Assembly (NCBI GenBank): GCA_903898675.1
Contig: CAIUGM010000003.1
Coordinates: 1-50,630 of the forward strand
Length of the DNA stretch: 50,630 bases
Reading direction: 5' to 3'
Source: an uncultured Verrucomicrobiota bacterium
GTDB taxonomy: Bacteria > Verrucomicrobiota > Verrucomicrobiia > Opitutales > Opitutaceae
In this document: piece by piece, positions 22,517 through 32,135 of the stretch
Layout: every line of letters begins with the position of its first letter
How positions within the stretch are numbered: position 1 is the first letter of the stretch
Translations under genes and position numbers: made by a program
Notes under the pieces: generated by a model
What the model saw: only the letters and a program-made list of their open reading frames with translations
The model's database searches: none
What the model was told of the DNA's origin: nothing

Positions 22517-25054
22517 CTATTTCCTAAAAAATTTCTGCAGCTCCTCGTCGGTCCACGGTTCCTCGCGGTTGCCGATCTCCCGGCGCACCGCGGTGACCAC
22601 CTGGGGCGAGACCGGCGGCGCATCGTGGCCCCAGGATTGGCGGACAAAGGTGAGGGCGGCCGCGATGGACTCGTCATCGAGCGTCCGCAGCGCGGGCATC
22701 ACCACCCCGTCGTTTTCCTTGCCGCAAAGCACGATGCGGACAACGGCCTGCTCGGGGCCGAGCACATAGCGGGAATACAGCAACTGGGGCGCGAGGCCGC
22801 TGAGGCCCTCACCGTGCGGCTGGTGGCAGGCGGCGCAGATGCTGGCGAACAGCTCGCGGCCCTTTTCAAACCGGGCCTTCTCTTCCGGGGTCAGCCGGGC
22901 GGCGACGGCCGCGGATTCGTTTTCCAGGCCGGGCTTGCCGGGCCATTTCAGCAGCGTGACCAGCCGCGCCGCCTGCGCACCGGCGGGCGTGGCGGGTTGC
23001 GCCGCGAGCAGCAGCAGCGCGCGCGGCTCGACCGGCAGCACGCCGGGCACGGATTTGCCCTCGGGGGTTTTGGGCAGGAAACGCTCCACGCCGTCGAGCA
23101 ACGCGGGCCGCGCCCAGTTCGCCGTGGACGTGGCGGGGGCCAGGCAGTCGAGCAGACCGGCGCTGCGCGCCGCGTCGCCGGCCTTGAGCACGGCACTGGC
23201 GGCGAGGGTGACGACCCGGTCGGCCTGGGAGACGTGCGGGTTGACCATCACCACCTTGAGGAATTCGAGCTCGCGCCCCGCGAGACCGCTGACGATCGCG
23301 TCGGCCACGTAGGGCTGGTGACCATGGGCCTCCGCCAGCCCGGCGAGGGCGATGAGTGCGTCCGGCCCCGTGGCTTCACCCAGCGAAAGGGCGAGCTGCA
23401 AAATCACGCGCGGCGTGGGATCAGCCACGGTCGTCACGCGGCGGAACATTTCCCGGTCAGCGGGTTGCGCCAGCCATTTTTCCGCGAGGCGGATGGCGGC
23501 GAGGGTGACGCGTTCATCCGGGCTGCCGACGGCGGCCAGCACGGTTTCACGATCCAGCTGGTCGATGCCCTGCAGGGTCCAGAGCGCGTGCAGCCGGCCC
23601 AGGGGCGGGGCATCAGCCGACCGCGCGAGCGCGCGCAAGAGGGGGATCGAGGCGGGATCACGCCGCTCCACCAGCAGCCGCTGGGCGGTGTCGCGCCACC
23701 AGCTGTTGGCCGCCGGCAGGTGGGAGACCAGTTGGGCCGTCGTTTCGACGGCCAGATCGAACCGGGCCATCCGGCGGGGCGCGCCGTCGGGCACGATCCG
23801 GTAAATGCGGCCCATGCCGATGCCGTTCGCGAGGCCGCGCTCCTCGACTTGTTTGCGCAGGAAGGTCGTCAGGTAGACCCGGTGCTGGATGAGGCCGCGG
23901 TACATGTCGACGAGGTAGAGCGCGCCGTCGGGCCCGTTCGCGAGGTTGACGGGACGGAAGCGCTCGTCGGTCGAGGTGAGGAACTCGCTGCCCTCGGTGA
24001 CATTGCGACCGGTGACGGTGCCGTCGTGCTCGGTGAGCGCGATGCGCTTCACGAGGTTGCCCGCCGGCTCGCAGATGAACGCGTTGCCGGCGTACGCCGC
24101 CGGGAACAGGCCGCCGCGGTAGACGACCGGGCCGCAGGCCGCCGTGACCGCGGTGATTTTTCCCTCGGCGTTGAGCGAGTTGTAACCGCGGTTGACGCCC
24201 GGTGTCGGCCGGTCCGGCCAGATCGGGAGGTTGGCCGGCACGAGCTGCACGTTGCCGCCCTCCGGTTTGTTCAGGTACGGGTTGCGGCGGAAATATTCCG
24301 ACGGCACAAGGTCGGCGCGCAGCGGATCGCTGTTGCTGTCGTGGAACAGCCGGCCGGTGTCGTCCTGGGAAAGACCCCACTGGCCGCGGGTGGCCGTCGG
24401 TTCGCGGCTGAAGCGCCCGGCGCCGTCGTAGTGGAACCGGGTCGTGAAGTTCGCGCTGTAGATCCAGTTGTCGAGCGCCCACATCAGGCCGTTGGCCGTG
24501 TGCTCCGGATTGCTGGTGCCGCCGTAATCCGCCGCGACCTCGGTCTTCTGGTCCGCCACGCCGTCGCCGTTGGTGTCGCGGAGATACCACAGGTGCGGCG
24601 GCTCGGCCACCAGCACGCCGTCGCCGACGAGGGCCAGCGCGCGCGGCAGGACCAGGCCGCTGGCGAACACGGTCCGCTTGTCCATCCGGCCGTTGCCGTC
24701 GGTATCCTCCAGCACCACGACGGAACCGATGCGCGCCTCCTCGCCCCGGCCGTCGGGATCGGGCATGTAGCCGCTCATCTCCACCACCCAGAGCCGGCCG
24801 TCGGGTCCGAAGGCCATCGCCACCGGATCGTGCACGAGCGGATCGGCGGCGACGAGTTCCACGCGGAAACCCGGCGCGATCCGGAAGGTGGTGAGCTCCT
24901 CCTCGGCGGACAGCACGGGCGAGGGCGGCACCTTGAGGTGGGCGGGCAGGGGATGCTGCTCCTCACCGGGGTGGTCGCCATTCTGCGCGAGCAGGCGCGT
25001 CGCGACGGCGAAGCCAAGCACAAGGGCGGGAAAGCGCATGGGGAGGGACACCAT
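22517..25054 (-). CDS. PVC-type membrane-bound dehydrogenase with C-terminal CxxCH heme domain
   Basis: This 845-residue exported protein has a signal at residues 1-24. An alternative ATG five codons in would give the same mature protein. Residues about 50-440 form a beta-propeller of the putative membrane-bound dehydrogenase type (GFRVELVAADPLVHDPVAMA, FGPDGRLWVVEMSGYMPDP, ANGPDGALYLVDMYRGLIQH). Residues about 445-690 are helical HEAT-like repeats. The last 110 residues are a cytochrome c domain with CAACHQPHGEGL as the heme site and VVMPALRTLDD as the likely methionine-ligand segment. This architecture is characteristic of the Planctomycetota-Verrucomicrobiota group. It probably oxidises sugars or related compounds and passes electrons to the heme; the substrate is unknown. 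Confidence 0.92.
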   Translation of the reverse strand: MVSLPMRFPALVLGFAVATRLLAQNGDHPGEEQHPLPAHLKVPPSPVLSAEEELTTFRIAPGFRVELVAADPLVHDPVAMAFGPDGRLWVVEMSGYMPDPDGRGEEARIGSVVVLEDTDGNGRMDKRTVFASGLVLPRALALVGDGVLVAEPPHLWYLRDTNGDGVADQKTEVAADYGGTSNPEHTANGLMWALDNWIYSANFTTRFHYDGAGRFSREPTATRGQWGLSQDDTGRLFHDSNSDPLRADLVPSEYFRRNPYLNKPEGGNVQLVPANLPIWPDRPTPGVNRGYNSLNAEGKITAVTAACGPVVYRGGLFPAAYAGNAFICEPAGNLVKRIALTEHDGTVTGRNVTEGSEFLTSTDERFRPVNLANGPDGALYLVDMYRGLIQHRVYLTTFLRKQVEERGLANGIGMGRIYRIVPDGAPRRMARFDLAVETTAQLVSHLPAANSWWRDTAQRLLVERRDPASIPLLRALARSADAPPLGRLHALWTLQGIDQLDRETVLAAVGSPDERVTLAAIRLAEKWLAQPADREMFRRVTTVADPTPRVILQLALSLGEATGPDALIALAGLAEAHGHQPYVADAIVSGLAGRELEFLKVVMVNPHVSQADRVVTLAASAVLKAGDAARSAGLLDCLAPATSTANWARPALLDGVERFLPKTPEGKSVPGVLPVEPRALLLLAAQPATPAGAQAARLVTLLKWPGKPGLENESAAVAARLTPEEKARFEKGRELFASICAACHQPHGEGLSGLAPQLLYSRYVLGPEQAVVRIVLCGKENDGVVMPALRTLDDESIAAALTFVRQSWGHDAPPVSPQVVTAVRREIGNREEPWTDEELQKFFRK

Positions 25055-25230
25055 CGAGGGAAAATTCCGCGGGATTACAACCCGGAAGCCCGCCCGGGCG
25101 GCCCGCCGGTTGGAAACGCGGGGCCATTCTGGAAGGACGCGGGGCTGCTTTGCGGTTGCCCCGGAAACGGTGTGCCCCGAAATTACCCGTCACCGCGTGG
25201 TCCTGCGCACGCGCCATCCACCCCTCCGTC

Positions 25231-26175
25231 ATGATTATCTACTCTTTGTTGGGACTCGTCCTCGGTTGCGGCCTCGCCGCCCTCCTCACGCTGCTCTTCG
25301 GCGTCTATTCCATCGGGCCCACCGAGCGCGGCGTCCTCACGACCTTTGGGCGCGTGCAGCGCACGCCCGGCAGCACCGCGGACGATCCGCAGCTCGGCGC
25401 GCTGCTCACCGCCGAGGAAAAACTCCGCTACAACTACCCGAACGTGCGCGTCATCCCGCAGGGCGGCCCCTACTTCAAGTGGCCCTGGCAGCGGCTCTAC
25501 AAGGTGGACATGACGATCCAGACGATCGACATCACCTGGGACCCGGACATCACGCAGGAATCGATCGAGGCGGTCACCAAGGACAACCTCACGGTGCAGA
25601 TCTCCGGCCAGATCCGCTGGAAGCCCTGCGAGCGCAACCTGTACGCCTACCTTTTCGGCATCGCGCATCCCGCGGCGCATGTCGTGGGGTATTTCATCTC
25701 GGTGCTGCGCGATCGCATCGCGACCTTTCACGGCGAACAGCACGAGGGCGCGGTCGAGGGCGTCTCCATCAACGATCTCCGCCGGAACCTTTCCCTCATC
25801 AACAGCTTCATGGAGGAAAGCTGCCGCAAGACCGCCGCGCGCTACGGCATCGACCTCGATGCCGCCCTGATCACCAACATCGACCCGCCGGCCGATGTCG
25901 ACGAGGCGCTCGCCTCGATCAACACCACGCAGAACCAGGTGGCCGCCTCGATCTCCCAGGCCAAGGCTGACGCCGACCAGAAGCTCAAGATGGCGGAACA
26001 GGCCGTCCAGATCGCCGAGAACCGCGCCGAGGCCGAGGCCGCGCCGCTGCTCGAGCTCGGCAAGACCCTCGGGGCCATGCACGCCCAGGGCGGGAAGGCC
26101 GCCCTCGACAGCTACCTCCGCAACGCCTCCCTGCCGCTCCGCGAAAAGGCCGCGCAGACCATCCTCAAAGTTTAA
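25231..26175 (+). CDS. SPFH/Band 7 domain protein, first of a pair
   Basis: The protein has 314 residues from ATG 25231. An upstream ATG at 25150 was rejected because it adds a basic segment before the membrane anchor. One N-terminal helix (IIYSLLGLVLGCGLAALLTL) is followed by a stomatin/prohibitin-like domain (IGPTERGVLTTFGRVQ, RVIPQGGPYFKWPWQRLY, EAVTKDNLTVQISGQIRW) and a helical region (QVAASISQAKADADQKLKMA) prone to coiled coil. Such proteins form large ring assemblies that organise membranes and protease complexes. It is followed after 12 nt by a second SPFH gene, so the two probably form one complex. Confidence 0.9.
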   Translation: MIIYSLLGLVLGCGLAALLTLLFGVYSIGPTERGVLTTFGRVQRTPGSTADDPQLGALLTAEEKLRYNYPNVRVIPQGGPYFKWPWQRLYKVDMTIQTIDITWDPDITQESIEAVTKDNLTVQISGQIRWKPCERNLYAYLFGIAHPAAHVVGYFISVLRDRIATFHGEQHEGAVEGVSINDLRRNLSLINSFMEESCRKTAARYGIDLDAALITNIDPPADVDEALASINTTQNQVAASISQAKADADQKLKMAEQAVQIAENRAEAEAAPLLELGKTLGAMHAQGGKAALDSYLRNASLPLREKAAQTILKV

Positions 26176-26187
26176 CGCCCCGCTCCC

Positions 26188-27060
26188 ATGCAATTCCTCA
26201 TCTCCATTTTCATCGGCGTGCTGCTCACGTTTTTTGCGGCCTCCATTTTGATCACGATCGGCCGCATCTTCCAACTCTGGCGCGTGCTGCCCGAGCGCAC
26301 GGTGCTGGTCTACACGTTTTTCGGCAAGGTCGTCGGCCAGGTCGAGGAACCCGGGCTGTTCCTCCCCATCATGCACTTCGGCCCGAAGGCGCTGCTCTTC
26401 CCGTTCTTCGGCAAGGCCTACACGGTGCGGACCCAGATCCACCAGGCCTACCTGCGCAACCAGCTCGTCAATTCCGAGGAAGGCGCGCCCATGGGCGTCG
26501 GCATCTGGTTCGAGATGTACGTCAACAACCCCAAGGCGTTCCTGTTCCAGAACTCGGACCCGATGGGCTCGCTCAAGGCGAATGTCGCGACGGCCGTCGT
26601 CAAGCAGCTCTCCAACCTCAAGCTCGACGTCCTGCTCGAGAACCGCGACGCCCTCTCGCGCAAGGTGCGCGAGGAGGTTTCGCCGACGTCGTCGCAGTGG
26701 GGCTTCAACCTCGGCTCGACCTACATCCGCAAGGTGGCGTTCCGCGACAAGGGCATGATCGGCGAGATCCAGCGCAAGGTCGTCAACCGCCTGCGCCAGG
26801 TCACCGCCGCCATGCGCCAGGCCGGCGAGAACGAGGTCGCGATCATCCACTCCGAGGCCGACAAGAAGGCTTCCCAGCGTCTCGGCCAGGCCCAGGCGGT
26901 TCGGCCGTCGGTCATCGGCGGAGCGCTGGCCGAGATCCAGCGCGAGCCCGAGGTTGCCGTGGCGCTCTTCGCGTTGCTCGACATCCAGTCCACGCTGAAG
27001 AGTCCGGGCAAGATCACGCTGTCGACGGGTAATCTGCCAGGCGTGTTGCTCAGTAGCTGA
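26188..27060 (+). CDS. SPFH-domain protein, second of a pair
   Basis: The protein has 290 residues. An N-terminal membrane helix (LISIFIGVLLTFFAASILIT) is followed by an SPFH-like domain (LPERTVLVYTFFGKVVGQVE, EEGAPMGVGIWFEMYVNNPK, ANVATAVVKQLSNLKLD) and a helical C-terminus (IQRKVVNRLRQVTAAMRQAG, EADKKASQRLGQAQAV). It is more diverged than its upstream neighbour and seems to form a two-gene operon with it. Like other paired SPFH proteins, the two may make alternating oligomers in the membrane. Confidence 0.85.
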   Translation: MQFLISIFIGVLLTFFAASILITIGRIFQLWRVLPERTVLVYTFFGKVVGQVEEPGLFLPIMHFGPKALLFPFFGKAYTVRTQIHQAYLRNQLVNSEEGAPMGVGIWFEMYVNNPKAFLFQNSDPMGSLKANVATAVVKQLSNLKLDVLLENRDALSRKVREEVSPTSSQWGFNLGSTYIRKVAFRDKGMIGEIQRKVVNRLRQVTAAMRQAGENEVAIIHSEADKKASQRLGQAQAVRPSVIGGALAEIQREPEVAVALFALLDIQSTLKSPGKITLSTGNLPGVLLSS

Positions 27061-27077
27061 GTGGTTTCTAAAAAAAC

Positions 27078-27157
27078 GTAGCCGCGTTGGAGCGTAGCGA
27101 CAACGTGGCCGGCGGCGCGGCCGGAACCACGCTTTCGCGCAGGCTCAAGCGCGGCTA
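27078..27157. repeat. GTAGCCGCG element, copy 1
   Basis: The outer ends are GTAGCCGCGTTGGAGCG and CGCGGCTAC, which pair. Internal inverted repeats are CAACGTGGCCGGC and GGCCGGAACCACG. The element lies between convergent genes (SPFH and MFS). It shares the GTAG/CTAC edges with the other palindrome families, and its GTAGCCGCGTTGGAGCG start with the element at 43223. Confidence 0.7.
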
Positions 27158-27176
27158 CCACCACCACGCTACCGTC

Positions 27177-28526
27177 TCACTCCTCCGGCAGCGGCTGCCC
27201 TCTCGTCTCCGGCAGGAACGGCAGGACCAGCAGCCCGAGGAGCAGCACGAAGCTGACCGCGAGCCCGGCGGTGCGGAAGGCCTCGAGGTCGCCGCCCAAA
27301 TTCTGCGTGATCCGGCCGATGGTGAACGGCGCGGTCGCGGCGACGAGCCGGCCGAAGTTGTAGCAGAAGCTCGTGCCGGTGCTGCGCAGGCTCGTCGGGA
27401 AAAGCTCCGGCAGGTAGATCGCATACACCGCGAAGACCGAGAACTGGCCGAAGCCCATCATGGGCAGCATCCAGAACATCTGGCCGAATTCCCGCAGCCC
27501 GCGGAACACCAGGACGGTCGAGAGAAACGACAGCACCAAGGCCAGGCCGCAGGCGAAGCGGCGGCCCTTTTTCGCGGCGACGGACGCGAGGGCCAGCATG
27601 CCGGCAAAACCGCCGGCGGCCTGCAACAGTACGCCGACGGAGCTCCAGTAAGCCTTGGCGCTGGCTACGGCATCCGGCGTGAGGTGCGCGGCGGCCAGGT
27701 GGGCGTCGATAATGCCGCGGACAATCCGCGGGTGAAAATTACCGATGCCCCAGAGGCCGACGATGCCCGCGCTGCACATCAGCAGGCCGAGCCAGGCGTG
27801 TCGCGACCACGTGGGATGACGGAGCAAGGTGGAGTAGGAGCCGAACTTGACGCCGGCCAGCGCACCCGCGGCGCGCGCCTTCACCCATTTCTCCGGTTCC
27901 TTGACCCGGTGCATGATGAACGCGCACAGGATGGCGGGTGCGGCACCGAGCAGGAAAAGCGTCTGCCACGCCTTCAACCCGAACGGCAGCAGGTGGCGCG
28001 CGGCGAGGGCGCCGATGCCCATCCCGGCGAGACCCGCGGCGATGTTGCCCCAGGTGGAAAGCGATTGCAGGAGTCCGAGCGCCGGCGCTCGGGTGTGATC
28101 GGGCACCGAGTCCGCCACCAGCGCCACGGCCAGGCCGAAGACCCCGCCGACGCCCAGGCCGGTCAGGAAACGGTAAACGCAGAAATCGAAAAACCCGGTG
28201 GAGAAGGAACTCAGCCCGGTGCAGACCGAGTAGATCAGGACGGAAAGGGTGAGGATTTTTGCCCGCCCGAACCGGTCCCCCAGCGAGCCGAAGATCAGCC
28301 CGCCGATCGCCCAGCCGACCAGGAAGACGGACGTGGTGTAGGAGGCGAACTCCGCCAGGCGGCTCTTGTCGGGGAGGAGGTCGTCCATCGCCGCGTCGCG
28401 CGCGAGGTTGAAGAACTGCTGGTCCAGGCAGTCAAACAGCCAGGCCAGCGAGGCGACGGAAAAGACCAGCCAGTGCCCGCGGTTGAACGAGCGCCACCAG
28501 GGCTGGGCGGGTGCGGGGGCAGTCAC
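27177..28526 (-). CDS. Major facilitator superfamily transporter
   Basis: This 449-residue protein has twelve predicted helices. The MFS motif A appears as GSLGDRFGRAKILTLSV between helices 2 and 3 and, in degenerate form, in the second half (LPELFPTSLRSTGTSFCYNF is the sugar-porter-like loop). The N-terminus DCLDQQFFNLARDAAMDDLL resembles the sugar/organic-acid:proton symporter branch. It lies just downstream of a Gfo/Idh/MocA gene on the same strand (51 nt apart), so it probably imports the substrate of that oxidoreductase cluster. Confidence 0.9.
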   Translation of the reverse strand: MTAPAPAQPWWRSFNRGHWLVFSVASLAWLFDCLDQQFFNLARDAAMDDLLPDKSRLAEFASYTTSVFLVGWAIGGLIFGSLGDRFGRAKILTLSVLIYSVCTGLSSFSTGFFDFCVYRFLTGLGVGGVFGLAVALVADSVPDHTRAPALGLLQSLSTWGNIAAGLAGMGIGALAARHLLPFGLKAWQTLFLLGAAPAILCAFIMHRVKEPEKWVKARAAGALAGVKFGSYSTLLRHPTWSRHAWLGLLMCSAGIVGLWGIGNFHPRIVRGIIDAHLAAAHLTPDAVASAKAYWSSVGVLLQAAGGFAGMLALASVAAKKGRRFACGLALVLSFLSTVLVFRGLREFGQMFWMLPMMGFGQFSVFAVYAIYLPELFPTSLRSTGTSFCYNFGRLVAATAPFTIGRITQNLGGDLEAFRTAGLAVSFVLLLGLLVLPFLPETRGQPLPEE

Positions 28527-28577
28527 GGGATTAAAAGTAGACCTTGGTTTCGGTCGTTCTGAACGGAGTGCATGACC

Positions 28578-29621
28578 TCACAGCTTCACCGGCACCCCGC
28601 GCTCCGCGGACTGGTAAAGTGCATGCACCAGCGCGACGGCCTTGCGGCCCTCGCGGCCGTCGACCGCGAGCGGGCGGTTTTCGCGCAGGGCGGCGCACAA
28701 ATCCCGGTATTGCCGCACGTGGCCCTCGATTGCGATCGCGCCGGGCGCGGCGGCGCCGGAGCCCAGTGCATCCGCGGGTTTTGCCGCCCTGATCGCCTCA
28801 TCGCCGGGCTCGGCCCGGGCGAAATCCCAGCGCACAATGCGGTCGTCCTCGAGCGTGACGGAACCGTGTTCGCCGCAGAGCTCGATGCGCCGCGCCCAGC
28901 CGGGCCAGGCGGCGGTGGTGGCCTCGATCGTGCCGAGGGCGCCGCCCGGGAAGCGCAGCGTCGCGCAGGCGGTGTCCTCGCCCTCGATGCCGGTGTGCAC
29001 CCGCCGGGTGCTCCACGCAAAAACCTCCTCCGGCATCCCGGCGAACCACTGCAGCAGGTCGAGGCCGTGGATCGCCTGGTTCATCAGCACCGCCCCGCCG
29101 TCGAGGGCGAGCGTGCCTTTCCAGCCGGTGTAGTAAGACGCCGGGCGGTGCCACTTCACCTGGGCGCTGGCGAGCACGAGCCGGCCGAACCGCCCGGCGT
29201 CGAGCGCGGCCTTCAAGGTGCGGGCGCCGGTGCCGAAGCGCGCCTGGAAAATTGCCGCCACCCGCACGCCGGCCCGGTCGGCGGCGGCGAGGATCTGGTC
29301 CACGCGCTCCGGGGTGATCTCGACCGGCTTCTCGATCAGGACGTGCTTGCCCGCCCGGATGGCCGCCAGCGCCGGCTCGAGGTGGGCGCCGCTGGGCGTG
29401 GTGATGCAGACGACATCGACGTCGGCCCGCGCGATCAGTTCCGCGCCGTGGGTGGTCGAGAACCCGGCGCCGTGCTTCCGGGCAAAGGCGGCGGTCTTCG
29501 CCGCCTCGCGCCCGGCCACCGCGGTGAGCTGGGCGCCCCCGGCCTGCGCCATCGCCTGGGCGTGGAATTCCGCAATCATCCCGGTTCCGACCAAGCCAAA
29601 ACGAACGGGTGCTGCAGCCAT
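28578..29621 (-). CDS. Gfo/Idh/MocA oxidoreductase 1
   Basis: The protein has 347 residues from ATG 29621. The frame extends to 29804, but those residues are antisense-like. A Rossmann NAD(P)-binding domain opens with VRFGLVGTGMIAEFHAQAMA, and the catalytic-lysine motif is HVLIEKPVEIT. The C-terminal alpha-beta domain (GGAVLMNQAIHGLDLLQWFA) contains the catalytic-histidine helix of the family. It should oxidise a hydroxyl of a sugar or cyclitol derivative. It is transcribed with the MFS gene and divergently from the three other paralogues. Confidence 0.92.
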   Translation of the reverse strand: MAAAPVRFGLVGTGMIAEFHAQAMAQAGGAQLTAVAGREAAKTAAFARKHGAGFSTTHGAELIARADVDVVCITTPSGAHLEPALAAIRAGKHVLIEKPVEITPERVDQILAAADRAGVRVAAIFQARFGTGARTLKAALDAGRFGRLVLASAQVKWHRPASYYTGWKGTLALDGGAVLMNQAIHGLDLLQWFAGMPEEVFAWSTRRVHTGIEGEDTACATLRFPGGALGTIEATTAAWPGWARRIELCGEHGSVTLEDDRIVRWDFARAEPGDEAIRAAKPADALGSGAAAPGAIAIEGHVRQYRDLCAALRENRPLAVDGREGRKAVALVHALYQSAERGVPVKL

Positions 29622-29802
29622 GGGGATTGCGGGTGGGTGGGACCGGATCAGGGCCCAAGCTTTTGCGGGAGGCGGTGCGATGTCGAGCGCGCGGTCAGGC
29701 CGGGAAAGGTTTGCCGTCCACGGGCCCGGCCCCGCCCGCCAATGGGATTGACTTGCCGCGCGGGCCCGGCCTTTTGCCAGCATGGTCCAAAAGGCGGACG
29801 GC

Positions 29803-30858
29803 ATGAATTACGCACCCCAAGGCAAACCGCGTCCGGTCGTGCAGCCGGGGGAATTCGTCTTTGCGGCCGCCTACCTCGACCACGGCCACATCTACGGCCA
29901 GTGCAACGGACTGCTGGAGGCGGGCGCGACGCTCAAATGGGTCTACGAGCCCGACGGAAAAAGGCTCGAGGCCTTCCGCACCAAGTTTCCGCAGGCGCAG
30001 GTGGCGCGCTCCTTCGACGAGATCCTGGCCGACCCCGCAGTGAAGCTGGTGGCCGCCGCGGCGGTGCCCAGCGAGCGCGGGGCGATCGGCTGCCGGGTCA
30101 TGCTGGCGGACAAGGACTACTTCACTGACAAGACGCCCTTCACGGCGTTGCACCAGCTGGCCGAGGCCCGCGAGGTGGCGCGCGGGACCGGCCGCAAGTA
30201 CATGGTTTATTTCAGCGAGCGCCTCCATGTGGAGTGCGCTTTGCACGCCGGCGACCTGGTCCACGGCGGCGCCATCGGGCAGGTGGTCCAGGTGCTCGGC
30301 CTCGGCCCGCACCGGCTCGGCACCAACCGCCCGGCGTGGTTCTACGAGCGCGCGAAGTACGGCGGCATCCTCTGCGACATCGGCAGCCACCAGTTTGAGC
30401 AGTTCCTGTTTTTCTCGGGCACGAAGGACGCCACGGTGACACAGGCCGCGGTGGGCAACTTCGCCAACCCGACCACCCCCGAGTTCGAGGATTTCGGCGA
30501 GGCCTCGCTCGTCGGGGACAACGGCACGAGCAATTACGTCCGCGTGGACTGGTTCACCCCGCCCGGCCTCAGCACCTGGGGCGACGGCCGCCTGGTCATC
30601 CTCGGCACCAAGGGTTATATTGAACTGCGCAAGTACGTGGACGTCGCGCGGGAAAAGCAGGGCGACCAGCTCTACCTCGTGGACGACAAGGGCGAGCATC
30701 ACCTGAATGTGGCCGGCCAGGTCGGTTTCCGGTTCTTTGGCGAGCTGATCCTCGACTGCCTGAACCGCACGGAGAAGGCCATGACCCAGGCCCACGCCTT
30801 CAAGGCCGCCGAGCTCTGCCTCCGCGCCCAGGCCGCGGCGCGCTGGCTCACGCCCTGA
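29803..30858 (+). CDS. Gfo/Idh/MocA oxidoreductase 2, atypical nucleotide site
   Basis: The protein has 351 residues from ATG 29803, preferred over 29782 because AAGGCGG lies just upstream. The fold is of the Gfo/Idh/MocA type, with EFVFAAAYLDHGHIYGQCN in place of the GxGxxA loop and DYFTDKTPFT in place of the EKP motif. The histidine helix is present (YGGILCDIGSHQFEQFLFFS). The altered dinucleotide loop suggests a diverged branch; it may still bind NAD(P). It heads the plus-strand run of the cluster. Confidence 0.88.
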   Translation: MNYAPQGKPRPVVQPGEFVFAAAYLDHGHIYGQCNGLLEAGATLKWVYEPDGKRLEAFRTKFPQAQVARSFDEILADPAVKLVAAAAVPSERGAIGCRVMLADKDYFTDKTPFTALHQLAEAREVARGTGRKYMVYFSERLHVECALHAGDLVHGGAIGQVVQVLGLGPHRLGTNRPAWFYERAKYGGILCDIGSHQFEQFLFFSGTKDATVTQAAVGNFANPTTPEFEDFGEASLVGDNGTSNYVRVDWFTPPGLSTWGDGRLVILGTKGYIELRKYVDVAREKQGDQLYLVDDKGEHHLNVAGQVGFRFFGELILDCLNRTEKAMTQAHAFKAAELCLRAQAAARWLTP

Positions 30859-30995
30859 GCCGGGCCCGAGCTTTTACCGGGTCCCACCGTTTTGGCCGGG
30901 CCGGATTGCCGCCCGGCCCCAGAACAGGCTTGGCTAAAGGCCCAATCAGTTAGACGCTTCACCCGTTCATTTATTGCCGTTCAGCCCCTTCACTT

Positions 30996-32039
30996 ATGCC
31001 CCGTCCAGTCACCCTGTTCACCGGCCAATGGGCCGATCTCCCGCTCGAAAAACTCGCGCCGCTCGTCAAGCAGATGGGCTATGATGGCGTCGAACTCGCC
31101 TGCTGGGGCGATCACTTCGACGTCGATGCCGCGGCGAGTTCCAAGAAGTACGTCCACGACAAGTGGGACCTGCTCAAGGCGCACGGCCTCACCTGCTACG
31201 CGGTGTCGAACCACCTCGTCGGCCAGGCGGTGTGCGATGTCATCGACGAGCGCCACCGGGCCATCCTCGCGCCCGACGTGTGGGGCGACGGCAAGCCCGA
31301 GGGCGTGCGCCAGCGCGCCGCGCGGAAACTGGCGCTGACCGCGAAGGCCGCCCGCGCCTTCTTCGACGCCCAGCCCGGCCGCAAGACCGGCGACCGGACC
31401 CCGGCCATCGTCAACGGCTTCACCGGCTCCAGCATCTGGCACTCGCTCTACGCCTTCCCGCCGACCTCCCAGGCCTACTGGGAGGCCGGCTTCGCCGATT
31501 TCGGCAAGCGGTTCGGCCCGATCCTCGAGGCCTTCGACAAGGTGAACGTGAACTTCGCCCTCGAGGTCCACCCGACCGAGATCGCCTTCGACATCGCCTC
31601 CGCGCAGCGCGCCGTCGCCGCCGTGAAGGGCCACAAGCGCTTCGGGTTCAATTACGACCCGTCCCACCTCGGCTACCAGGGCGTGGACTACGTGAAGTTC
31701 ATCCGCCTGCTCGGCGACCGCATCTTCCACGCCCACATGAAGGACGTCTGGTGGGGCCACGGCGACGGCACGGTGGGCGTGTTCGGCGGCCACGTGGGCT
31801 TCGGCGACGCGCGCCGCTTCTGGGATTTCCGCTCGCTCGGCCACGGCGACATCCGGTTCGAGGACATCATCGTGGCCCTGAACGATGTCGGCTACCGCGG
31901 CCCGCTCAGCGTCGAGTGGGAAGACATCCGCATGGACCGCGTGCACGGCGGCACCGAGGCCGCGGCCTTCGTGCGCAAGATTGATTTTCCGTCGAGCGCC
32001 CTGGCGTTTGACGCGGCCTTCGACAAAAAGAACCAGTAG
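30996..32039 (+). CDS. Sugar phosphate isomerase/epimerase-like TIM barrel
   Basis: This 347-residue protein is of the xylose-isomerase-like (AP endonuclease 2) superfamily. Metal-binding blocks are visible: [15 protein letters not shown] (Glu), [20 protein letters not shown] (Asp and His), [12 protein letters not shown] (His) and [15 protein letters not shown] (Glu). Such enzymes isomerise or epimerise sugars and cyclitols, or act on 3-keto sugars made by Gfo/Idh/MocA oxidoreductases. Its position between such genes supports one pathway. The exact substrate cannot be told. Confidence 0.9.
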   Translation: MPRPVTLFTGQWADLPLEKLAPLVKQMGYDGVELACWGDHFDVDAAASSKKYVHDKWDLLKAHGLTCYAVSNHLVGQAVCDVIDERHRAILAPDVWGDGKPEGVRQRAARKLALTAKAARAFFDAQPGRKTGDRTPAIVNGFTGSSIWHSLYAFPPTSQAYWEAGFADFGKRFGPILEAFDKVNVNFALEVHPTEIAFDIASAQRAVAAVKGHKRFGFNYDPSHLGYQGVDYVKFIRLLGDRIFHAHMKDVWWGHGDGTVGVFGGHVGFGDARRFWDFRSLGHGDIRFEDIIVALNDVGYRGPLSVEWEDIRMDRVHGGTEAAAFVRKIDFPSSALAFDAAFDKKNQ

Positions 32040-32045
32040 GAATCC

Positions 32046-32124
32046 GCCCACGGAACACACGGAATACACGGAAGGAAAAAACGACCGGCTCGGTTTTTCG
32101 GTGTATTCCGTGTGGTCCGTGGGC
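32046..32124. repeat. CACGGAA inverted repeat between TIM-barrel and oxidoreductase genes
   Basis: The left arm GCCCACGGAACACACGGAAT (continuing ACACGG, 32046-32071) pairs with the right arm GTGTATTCCGTGTGGTCCGT (continuing GGGC, 32101-32124) over 24 nt with one mismatch. The 27-nt loop is A-rich then T-rich. It could slow or end transcription inside the cluster, but no T-run follows. Confidence 0.75.
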
Positions 32125-32135
32125 CCCCAAAACCC

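Noticed and set aside
22625-25234. 869-residue plus-strand frame
   Set aside because: Complete antisense of the PVC-type cytochrome gene, with no start context and no motif.
32046-32124. Classic Rho-independent terminator
   Set aside because: The stem is good, but no T-run follows and the element repeats elsewhere between genes, so a repeat is the better call.
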